Source of the DNA: an uncultured Bacilli bacterium
GTDB lineage: Bacteria; Bacillota_I; Bacilli_A; RF39; UBA660
Direction of reading: 5' to 3'
DNA: 16,865 nt
NCBI GenBank assembly: GCA_944331725.1
Contig: CALVJE010000011.1
Span: forward strand, 1-16,865
Program-made: the position numbers and the translations under genes
The notes under the pieces: generated by a model
Told to the model about the DNA's origin: nothing
What the model saw: the letters and a program-made list of their open reading frames with translations, nothing else
Databases searched by the model: none
In this document: piece by piece, positions 7,001 to 13,663 of the stretch
How the letters are laid out: each line of letters opens with the position of its first letter
Numbering within the stretch: the first letter of the stretch is position 1

Positions 7001-7018
7001 CAATTTTTATGATACAAT
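6990..7018 (+). promoter_or_regulatory. Predicted promoter of the metallopeptidase gene, with -35 inside the holA terminator
   Basis: TTGCTA (6990-6995) and TACAAT (7013-7018) are 17 bases apart. The -35 box lies in the 3' arm of the preceding terminator. The expected transcript starts near 7025, giving a short leader with GGGGGAG (7033-7039) before the ATG at 7047. Confidence 0.55.
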
Positions 7019-7046
7019 ATGCAACATAAAACGGGGGAGTGTTAGT

Positions 7047-8663
7047 ATGAAAAATAAAAGAAAACGAGATAGAGTATTAATTACATTTATATCTTTTGAA
7101 TTAGCTTTTAATTCTTTTTTAGTTGCAACGGGTTTATATTATGAGAATAAGGGTAGTAAAACTATCAAAAACTTAGAAAGCGAACTTGCTAGTCTAAAAG
7201 ATGAATTATTTAATTTAATTATCGAAGACCTAGTAAAAAATGATGAATATGATGTATCTACTCTAGCAGAGAAAGCCATAAATAAAATAAGTATGGAACC
7301 AATTAGAATGAAATATCTTGATAATTATGAAATTAATAAAGAAAGTGCCGCTAAAGCATATCTTGATAAAGAAGAAATAAAAGAGCATACAAATACTTCT
7401 TTATATGATGTAGAAAATGATGATATAAACTGGGATTTAGCTTTAGAGTATATTTATCAAAACAGTTTAGAAAATGCTAGTGAAGAAGTTGTTCCTTTAT
7501 CAAAAGAAGAGATAAAACAACATTTAGAGTTTATTGAAGAAGCTTATGATGAAATAAAAGCTAAGTTTAAAGATTATGACACAGCAGAACTAGCTTGTAA
7601 TTTAGAAAATTATTCTTTTTTTGAAAGTGAAAAAGATAATGGTAATTTTTATGCTGCGACTTATTTAAATAATATTACCTATTATCCACTTTTTGATGTT
7701 ATTAGTGAAGAAGAACAAGAAAAAACTGTAAAACACGAAGCTTTTCATTTATTAGTTAATGGTTGTACAGATAAGGATATTAAAGATATAAACGGCGGTA
7801 TTAATGTATTAAACATAGAAGATTCAGATAATTCTACAACATTATTAAGTTACAACTATAGTTTCTTAGAAGAAATATATGCCTCATTATTTTCTAAAGA
7901 AATTACTGATAATATTCAAACTAGTTATCTTAATTATAATGAAGCTCTTAATTTAGTTCAAGGTGTCTTTGCTTTAAATGAAGATTATAAACTAGATCAA
8001 ATATTTTATAACATTGTATCTAAAGATGCTAATGGCTTTATCAAATCTATTCCAACTTATGGAGAAAATAAAGAACAATTTTTAATAGATACTATCAAAG
8101 CTCTTAAAGGTTTAGAGCTATTAATGAATCCTAATTTAGATTATTATAAAATATTAAAAGAGCAAAATAGCGATATTACATATTATCAATTTTTTAGAGA
8201 AATAAGAGACTATGTTTATACTCAATTTTCTAAAATTTATTATAACAATTTAATACTTTTAAACGAAAAACATCCTGAATTAACTCTAGAAGATAATAAA
8301 GCATTTATTACATTATATAATATTATGATTAATAATTTAGGGGTAGTTTTAGATGATGTTTCATTAGATAATGAGTATGCAACAAACTTTACTCCTTATA
8401 ATATTGAAGTTGATTTACCTAAAGTAGAAGGACTACCATCCACATTTACAAAACCAGATATTCAAGATTTTGAAGAAACATTTAGCAAATATTTATCTAA
8501 GAAATATAACCTTGATAAAGAATTACCTAGAAAAACATTATTTGATGTTAAGGATGGTTATCAATTCCCTGAAATATTAGGAGAAGAAAAAAGAGCATTC
8601 TATCAAGCAATATATGACGGTGAAGAGTATAACATTTATAAAGAGAAAAAACTATTAAAATAA
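7047..8663 (+). CDS. Membrane-anchored putative zinc metallopeptidase (HEAFH motif)
   Basis: I do not recognise the family, but the design is clear. The 538-residue product starts with a basic patch (KNKRKRDR) and one hydrophobic segment at about residues 9-30, giving an N-in signal anchor with a large extracellular part. A Glu/Lys-rich, probably coiled-coil stretch follows at about 35-55. HEAFH at residues 230-234 fits the HExxH zinc-protease signature, and a FLEEIYASL helix with Glu275/Glu276 could supply the third zinc ligand in gluzincin fashion. The rest is acidic, helical and rich in Asn, Tyr and Glu. There is no lipobox or sorting signal. I chose the ATG at 7047, seven bases after GGGGGAG; the frame runs upstream to 6990 but over the terminator and promoter. 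A 15-base gap separates it from the next gene, so the two are probably co-transcribed. Proteolysis is inferred from the motif only. Confidence 0.68.
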   Translation: MKNKRKRDRVLITFISFELAFNSFLVATGLYYENKGSKTIKNLESELASLKDELFNLIIEDLVKNDEYDVSTLAEKAINKISMEPIRMKYLDNYEINKESAAKAYLDKEEIKEHTNTSLYDVENDDINWDLALEYIYQNSLENASEEVVPLSKEEIKQHLEFIEEAYDEIKAKFKDYDTAELACNLENYSFFESEKDNGNFYAATYLNNITYYPLFDVISEEEQEKTVKHEAFHLLVNGCTDKDIKDINGGINVLNIEDSDNSTTLLSYNYSFLEEIYASLFSKEITDNIQTSYLNYNEALNLVQGVFALNEDYKLDQIFYNIVSKDANGFIKSIPTYGENKEQFLIDTIKALKGLELLMNPNLDYYKILKEQNSDITYYQFFREIRDYVYTQFSKIYYNNLILLNEKHPELTLEDNKAFITLYNIMINNLGVVLDDVSLDNEYATNFTPYNIEVDLPKVEGLPSTFTKPDIQDFEETFSKYLSKKYNLDKELPRKTLFDVKDGYQFPEILGEEKRAFYQAIYDGEEYNIYKEKKLLK

Positions 8664-8678
8664 AAGGAGTTGTTAGTA

Positions 8679-9908
8679 ATGATAAAAGAAAAATATTTTA
8701 GTTTATTTAAAGATGCTAAAACTAAAGAAGAATTACTTTTAATAGAATGGAAAGCCAGTAAATCTAAAAGTGAATATGATAAACAAATACTTCTAAAAGT
8801 ATTTAAAATAGCATATGAAATGTTGGATAAAATAGAAGCCATTGAATTAAATGTTATAGATATATTAGTATTAGAATATAATAAAGGAGGTAATGTATAT
8901 GAAAAAGCTTTAGAAATATGCGAAAATAATGACCTTATTATAAATAATATAGATAGTATTTTAAGCGATGAGATTGCTAAAATTATGAATAATGATAGAT
9001 ATAAGATAGTTTTAAATAAAATAAGATACTTATTAAGTAAAGAAATAATAAAATCAAAGACATTAAAAGAACAGAATGTTGATTACAGTATTGCCAAAAA
9101 AATAATAAAAATGTACTTTAGTAGTTGTGCAGATAATAAAGAAGAATTTCAAAAAATAACAGATTGTCCTAGAAGATGGTTTAATACAGCACTTGATATT
9201 TTAGAAGTAAAAGATAATCCAATGTATTATAAATATCAAAAAAGAAAAAGAGAAAAATTTATAGCAAAGAGGAAAATATCAGATAAAATAAAATATCAAA
9301 GAAAAGAAGAAACTTTAGTTGCAAATGTAACTAATTTATCTAAAGATGATATCGCCGAACTATTAAAAGAAAAAAATAGTATAGAGTTAAAAAAATTTGG
9401 TTCATTAAATAATTTTAATACACATTTAATTGTCGCTATAAATGAAGTGGATCCTAATTTTCTAAATGAATTTTTAAATGATGCTAGTATTTACTTTGTT
9501 TATGAAGAACAATATAAAAATTTAGTAAAAAAAGTTATAGATGAAATAAAAGAAGCTAATGCTACTAATAATAAAAAGCCAATTAATCTATATGATTATT
9601 ATCTAATGGCTAATATGTCAATAGAAAGATTAGCTTCTATTGCTAAGACATTTAATGATGTAAAAGATAAATGGTTATTAGAAAAATATCTAGAAAAAAA
9701 TGAAAGCATTTTAGAATTAGTGGATGATAAAAAGTTAAGAGTATTTCTTCAAACTAATTATATTACTTGTGGTAATGATACAGTTTCATTTACTAATAGT
9801 GAGTTTAAAAAAGCACTTATAGATATAAATGAGAAAAATATGCCATTAAGTAAAGGAACTTTATATGGAGCGATTAAACATCAAAAAGAACTAGTTAAGA
9901 AAAAATAA
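8679..9908 (+). CDS. Unrecognised helical, charged cytosolic protein
   Basis: I do not recognise this 409-residue protein. It has no signal peptide, membrane segment or known nucleotide-binding motif. It is rich in Lys, Glu, Asn and Ile and should be almost entirely alpha-helical. Notable parts are Cys163-Pro-Arg-Arg-Trp167, a strongly basic stretch at about residues 185-211 that could contact nucleic acid, and a segment near residue 310 (NMSIERLASIAKTF) that could be a helix-turn-helix-like or repeat helix. The ATG at 8679 follows AAAGGAG (8663-8669) by nine bases; an in-frame TTG at 8670 is less likely. It lies 15 bases after the metallopeptidase gene and probably shares its transcript. Its 3' end overlaps the bidirectional terminator shared with rarA. 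Any functional tie to the peptidase is inference from position. Confidence 0.72.
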   Translation: MIKEKYFSLFKDAKTKEELLLIEWKASKSKSEYDKQILLKVFKIAYEMLDKIEAIELNVIDILVLEYNKGGNVYEKALEICENNDLIINNIDSILSDEIAKIMNNDRYKIVLNKIRYLLSKEIIKSKTLKEQNVDYSIAKKIIKMYFSSCADNKEEFQKITDCPRRWFNTALDILEVKDNPMYYKYQKRKREKFIAKRKISDKIKYQRKEETLVANVTNLSKDDIAELLKEKNSIELKKFGSLNNFNTHLIVAINEVDPNFLNEFLNDASIYFVYEEQYKNLVKKVIDEIKEANATNNKKPINLYDYYLMANMSIERLASIAKTFNDVKDKWLLEKYLEKNESILELVDDKKLRVFLQTNYITCGNDTVSFTNSEFKKALIDINEKNMPLSKGTLYGAIKHQKELVKKK

Positions 9909-9922
9909 ACTAGTTCTTTTTT
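9883..9922. terminator. Bidirectional terminator between convergent genes
   Basis: AAAAAGAACTAGTT (9883-9896) and AACTAGTTCTTTTT (9908-9921) make a perfect 14-bp stem around an 11-base loop, with a T run at the end on both strands. It overlaps the last codons and stop of the rightward gene (TAA at 9906-9908) and the stop of rarA (9910-9912 on the minus strand), so one hairpin ends both transcripts. Confidence 0.88.
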
Positions 9923-11124
9923 AAGTTCTCTAAATATAAATATATCTCTTTTAATTTATGTTCATATCCTAAATCTTTAGGATGATAATATTTTTTATTC
10001 TTTAATTTATCTGGTAAATATTGTTGTTTAACAAAAGCATTTTTATAGTCGTGAGGATATTTATAAGTAGTAGAAGGATTCTTTAAATGTTTAGGAACAT
10101 CTGATACACTACCTTCTTCAATATCTTTTAAAGCTTCATCTAAAGCGATATGAGCGGTATTACTTTTAGGAGATAAAGCCATCTCTGTAACAATAGTACC
10201 TAAAGGTATCCTTGCTTCAGGTAATCCTACTAACTTAGCTGCTTCTATCGCTGCCATTACTTTAGGACCAATAGAAGGATTAGCAAGTCCTATATCTTCA
10301 TAAGCGATAACTGACATACGTCTAAAGATACTATCTAAGTCTCCTAAAGTAATAAGTCTAGCAAGATAATGTAAGGAAGCATCTACATCACTTCCTCTAA
10401 TAGATTTTTGAAAAGCAGATAACATATCATAATAAGCATCTCCATCTTTATCAGCATAAAAGACTGGCTTACTATTTATTTTTTTAACAACCTCTAAATC
10501 TACTTTAAAATCATTAGTAGAGTAATATGATATTTCAAGAAGATTATAAGCAAATCGCAAATCATTTCCTGATACTTTAGCGATATAGTTAATTGTCTTT
10601 TCATCTATTTTTATATCCTGTAAATAAGGACTTTTTACCGCTTTATTTAATCCCTCTATAATATCACTTGTTTCTAACTCTTTAAGTTCAAATAATTGAC
10701 ATCTAGACCTAATTGCAGGGTTAATTGCGTGATATGGATTACTTGTAGTCATTCCTATTAAAGTAATAAGACCACTTTCTAGACAAGGTAATAATATATC
10801 TTGTTTATCTTTATTAAGTCTATGTATTTCATCCATAATTAAAACAATACCATCATACATTTTCGCTTCTTCAATAACAATATCTAAATCTTTCTTAGAA
10901 TTAACTGTGGCATTTAAAAATCTATGTCTTACTCCTAAATCTTTAATAATAGCATTAGCAATAGAAGTTTTACCAATACCAGGTTTACCATATAAAATCA
11001 TAGAGAATAATTTTTTATTCTTAACTAAATTATAAAGTATTTTATCTTCACCAACTAAATGTTTCTGACCTATTACCTCACTTAAAGAATTAGGGGCCAT
11101 TTTTAATGCTAGTGGTTTATCCAT
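9910..11124 (-). CDS. rarA: Replication-associated recombination protein A (AAA+ ATPase RarA/MgsA)
   Basis: This 404-residue AAA+ ATPase acts at stalled replication forks and is related to clamp loaders. Walker A is GKPGIGKT (residues 46-53) and Walker B is LIMDEIH (95-101). A sensor-1-like GMTTSNP follows, then RSRCQLFEL with the arginine-finger region. The C-terminal MgsA part shows RGSDVDASLHYLARLITLGDLDSI and RMSVIAYEDIGLANP, then a tail with YKYPHDYKNAFVKQQYLPD, all family hallmarks. Length is slightly below the usual 420-450 residues. The ATG (11122-11124 on the complement) has GGAAG as ribosome site at 11132-11136 (complement). It is convergent with the unknown gene ending at 9908 and divergent from the paralogue cluster starting at 11209, and so is transcribed alone. 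Confidence 0.95.
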   Translation of the reverse strand: MDKPLALKMAPNSLSEVIGQKHLVGEDKILYNLVKNKKLFSMILYGKPGIGKTSIANAIIKDLGVRHRFLNATVNSKKDLDIVIEEAKMYDGIVLIMDEIHRLNKDKQDILLPCLESGLITLIGMTTSNPYHAINPAIRSRCQLFELKELETSDIIEGLNKAVKSPYLQDIKIDEKTINYIAKVSGNDLRFAYNLLEISYYSTNDFKVDLEVVKKINSKPVFYADKDGDAYYDMLSAFQKSIRGSDVDASLHYLARLITLGDLDSIFRRMSVIAYEDIGLANPSIGPKVMAAIEAAKLVGLPEARIPLGTIVTEMALSPKSNTAHIALDEALKDIEEGSVSDVPKHLKNPSTTYKYPHDYKNAFVKQQYLPDKLKNKKYYHPKDLGYEHKLKEIYLYLENLKKN

Positions 11125-11144
11125 ATTATCACTTCCATTAATTT

Positions 11145-11173
11145 ATTTTATCAAAAAATACTGTCTTTTTAAA
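11145..11173 (-). promoter_or_regulatory. Predicted rarA promoter
   Basis: Read on the minus strand, TTTAAA (11168-11173) is followed after 17 bases by TAAAAT (11145-11150). It sits about 20 bases before the rarA start codon. The match is moderate and the region is AT-rich, so confidence is limited. Confidence 0.35.
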
Positions 11174-11184
11174 GTTAATAATGT

Positions 11185-11202
11185 TATACTTTAACTAGGA
11201 GG
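11185..11202 (+). promoter_or_regulatory. -10 box and strong ribosome site before the paralogue cluster
   Basis: TATACT at 11185-11190 is a good -10 box, but no convincing -35 lies 16-18 bases upstream (the bases there read TGTCTT). AGGAGG at 11197-11202 is six bases before the ATG at 11209. If transcription begins near 11197, the leader would be very short, close to the ribosome site itself. Confidence 0.35.
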
Positions 11203-11208
11203 GTTCTT

Positions 11209-12189
11209 ATGCAGTATGATAGACAATTATTTATAAGATACTATAAAGAGTATTTAAAAGATAAAGAACAATTAGAAACTAATATAAAAGAAAGAATTAT
11301 GTTATTATCTAATGAAATATTAAAAGAAACTGTTGATTTCTATGATAGTTTAAGTAAGGATCAAAAGAAAAAATTTAGAAAAATAAACTGTAATAACTTA
11401 TTTAATCTTTATATGTATAATCTTATTGGTACTAATGAAGTAAATAATAATTTATATAATTTAATAAGCAAGTTTTATAAAAGTCCTGCTTTTCCTTTCT
11501 CACTTACTAATTTTCATTTCTTTGTAAATGATGAGGGAGTACTAATAGATGCTATAACAGGAGAAGATAGTAGTGAATTAACTGATGAAGAGAATAAATT
11601 TTTAATGGAAGTTATAAAAATTGAAACTTGTTATGATCCATCTTTCTATAATAAAGATGATATTTATATGATTAAAGTTTTATATGATAAATATAAAAAT
11701 GAAAATAATAAAGAATTTCTTATCCAAGATAGACTTAGAACTGCTAAAAGAATAGATCAAGATATTACTAAAGGATATAAATGTTCACCTAATAAGGATA
11801 TTAATCATCTTAGATGGAAATTAAGTGAACGAGCACGAAAAATTGAAGAACGATCTGTTGGAAGACAAAAACAACTTTTATTATATGAAGTTGACGTCGC
11901 TAGTTATGAATTATCATTAATTGAAGGAATAAGAGTAACAGATATATATGAAAGATTAGAAAATGAATATAAAAATGGAAATTTAATTAAAGAAGTATTT
12001 GATTATCAAATAGATGCTCTAATTAATGCTTATTATCATTTAACAGATGCAGAATTTAGAAAGAATAGTAAATATTTTAGTAGTCTTGACTTAAATCAAG
12101 ATTTTGAAACAGCAAATCCAAAAATAAATCAAAAAATATTAGAAATGAAAACTAGAGATGGGGGAGTAGGAAAATGGAAAAGATATTAG
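11209..12189 (+). CDS. Unrecognised protein, tandem paralogue 1 of 3
   Basis: I do not recognise the family. The 326-residue product has no signal peptide or membrane segment and appears helical and cytosolic. It shares a modular layout with the next two genes. The N-terminal helix has a YYxxY pattern and a KDQKKKFRKI-like segment near residue 50. A middle module reads FPF...NFHFFVNDE and then an acidic helix with DEENKFLMEVIK and a DDIYMIKVLYDKY segment. The C-terminal module starts near residue 273 (NAYYHLTDAEFR) and ends with TANPKINQKILEMK. A basic stretch near residues 195-220 (LRWKLSERARKIEERSVGRQK) has no counterpart I can align in gene 2. The ATG at 11209 has AGGAGG six bases upstream. 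It overlaps the next gene by 16 bases, pointing to a single operon and translational coupling. Confidence 0.75.
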   Translation: MQYDRQLFIRYYKEYLKDKEQLETNIKERIMLLSNEILKETVDFYDSLSKDQKKKFRKINCNNLFNLYMYNLIGTNEVNNNLYNLISKFYKSPAFPFSLTNFHFFVNDEGVLIDAITGEDSSELTDEENKFLMEVIKIETCYDPSFYNKDDIYMIKVLYDKYKNENNKEFLIQDRLRTAKRIDQDITKGYKCSPNKDINHLRWKLSERARKIEERSVGRQKQLLLYEVDVASYELSLIEGIRVTDIYERLENEYKNGNLIKEVFDYQIDALINAYYHLTDAEFRKNSKYFSSLDLNQDFETANPKINQKILEMKTRDGGVGKWKRY

Positions 12190-13103
12190 AAAAATATTAT
12201 AGAGATTACAAAATAATAGATAATTTATTAAAAGATAGGTTAAATGAAAGAGTTAATTTACTTAATGTTTTAAAAAATAAAGGTATAGATGAGTTTTACT
12301 TTTCCTTAAATAAAACTCAACAAGAAATGTATAGAAAAATACATAATGACAATGATGTTATAAAATATGCTAAAAATGAAGAAATTATAAAAAGTCTAGA
12401 AATAAGAAAGAAAAATTTATTAGAAGAACTAGGTTATTCTAAAATATTTCCTTTAAAAGGAGAAGAAAGATTAGATATTTATGTAAGTGATGGCATCGAT
12501 ACTTATAATGTTATAAATAATAAATCTACTAAAGATTTAGATGATGAAATGAAAAGTTTTATAAAAGAAGTAGTTAAAAATGTTTTTGGTTTGAATGAAA
12601 ACTATACAGTAGAAGATATACCATTAATTAAAGTTTTGATAGAAAAGTTAAGGAAAAGAAATGTTCCTATTGATGATGTAGAAGATATTCTTTCTAATGA
12701 AGTTTCTAAAATACATTATGTAGAACAATCTAGAAATTATCAAAATGAACCAATTGATATAAATTTATTAGATGAAGAGATAGACAAATTAGTAGAAATG
12801 TTAAATTTAAATAATAGAAGTTGTAAAAATTTATATATTGAAGAAACATTAGTCGCTCATTATCAATATTTACTAATAAGTGGAGCTAGCATTACTAGTT
12901 TATATGAAAAATTAGAGGATTTAAAAAGAGAAGATCACTTATGTGCCTTAGTTAAAGCTTATTATAATTTAACAGATATTGAATTTAGACATAATAATGA
13001 TTATTATGGTGTTAAAATAAATAATCCTTTAGATTTTATAACTGCAAACCCTAAAGTAAATCAAAAAATATTAGATATGAAAATAGGTGGTAAAAATGTC
13101 TAA
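12174..13103 (+). CDS. Unrecognised protein, tandem paralogue 2 of 3
   Basis: This 309-residue helical protein is plainly related to the gene before it. Shared parts are the N-terminal YYRDY pattern with NKTQQEMYRKI near residue 46, a KIFPL segment near residue 90, and STKDLDDEMKSFIKEVVK followed by VEDIPLIKVLIEKL. VAHYQYLLISGASITSLYEKLEDL matches VASYELSLIEGIRVTDIYERLENE of gene 1. The C-terminal module (KAYYNLTDIEFR from residue 261, then TANPKVNQKILDMK) also matches. No catalytic motif, signal peptide or membrane segment is visible. The ATG at 12174 follows GGGGGAG (12160-12166) by seven bases and lies within the end of gene 1. It overlaps gene 3 by 8 bases. The function is unknown; tandem duplication and divergence is the simplest origin. 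Confidence 0.75.
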   Translation: MEKILEKYYRDYKIIDNLLKDRLNERVNLLNVLKNKGIDEFYFSLNKTQQEMYRKIHNDNDVIKYAKNEEIIKSLEIRKKNLLEELGYSKIFPLKGEERLDIYVSDGIDTYNVINNKSTKDLDDEMKSFIKEVVKNVFGLNENYTVEDIPLIKVLIEKLRKRNVPIDDVEDILSNEVSKIHYVEQSRNYQNEPIDINLLDEEIDKLVEMLNLNNRSCKNLYIEETLVAHYQYLLISGASITSLYEKLEDLKREDHLCALVKAYYNLTDIEFRHNNDYYGVKINNPLDFITANPKVNQKILDMKIGGKNV

Positions 13104-13647
13104 TGAGTTAGAAACAATTGATAGATATTATTCGTTATATAAGTTTTACAATAACTTAATTACATCTGCTAAAAGTAGCTTATTATCATTAAATAAAGAT
13201 GAAAAAGAAATGAGAAAGCTAGAGAAAAGATTTACATCAATAAAAGATGAAAATGAGTTAGCGATATTCTTATCAGAAACATCTAAAGATGATTTAGTTT
13301 ATATAAGAGAAAAAGCTTACTTAGATTCTTTAATTACTAGTAAAAAAGAGATAATTAAAAACTTTAAAAATAGTAGTTGTTATCCTTTTAGTAAAGGTTT
13401 TCATTTCTTTATAGAAGATAAAGATAAACTTAGTATAACTTGTGCAATAAGAGAAGAAAGTACTAAAGATTTAAGTAGCGAGCATAAAAAGTTTTGTAAA
13501 GATGTTATTTTAGAAAGTGGAGAGTTAATCTATAGTGATTATACTACTAAAGATATACCTTTAATTCAAGAATTATATCAACAAGCTCCTATTAGACAAA
13601 AAACTAAAATACATCGTTATATCTTAGATAATAGTAAAAAGAAATAG
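13096..13647 (+). CDS. Unrecognised protein, shortened tandem paralogue 3 of 3
   Basis: This 183-residue product carries only the N-terminal and middle modules of the family. It has a DRYYSLYKFY start, a YPFSKGFHFFIEDKDKL segment like the FPF...FHFF of gene 1, and STKDLSSEHKKFCKDVI followed by TTKDIPLIQELY like gene 2. It stops soon after, at a Lys-rich end, and lacks the YYxLTDxEFR...TANPK.NQKIL module. The open frame is intact, so this is either a natural short member or one cut short at its 3' end before mutS. I chose the ATG at 13096, five bases after AGGTGG (13085-13090); an in-frame GTG at 13087 overlaps that ribosome site and is less likely. It overlaps gene 2 by 8 bases and ends 16 bases before mutS, so mutS is probably co-transcribed. 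Confidence 0.7.
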   Translation: MSNELETIDRYYSLYKFYNNLITSAKSSLLSLNKDEKEMRKLEKRFTSIKDENELAIFLSETSKDDLVYIREKAYLDSLITSKKEIIKNFKNSSCYPFSKGFHFFIEDKDKLSITCAIREESTKDLSSEHKKFCKDVILESGELIYSDYTTKDIPLIQELYQQAPIRQKTKIHRYILDNSKKK

Positions 13648-13663
13648 GAAGAAGTGACAAATA

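Noticed and set aside
6990..7046. Upstream extension of the metallopeptidase reading frame
   Set aside because: This stretch holds the holA terminator arm, a promoter and the ribosome site; the ATG at 7047 has GGGGGAG at good spacing and a proper signal-anchor start.
8636..8842. Minus-strand open frame over the junction of the peptidase and helical-protein genes
   Set aside because: It covers a clear ribosome site and start on the plus strand and has no support of its own.
8679..9908. Fourth member of the 11209-13647 paralogue family
   Set aside because: Both are Lys/Asn-rich and helical, but none of the shared modules (FHFF, DIPLIK, LTDxEFR, TANPK) occurs in this protein, so likeness is compositional.
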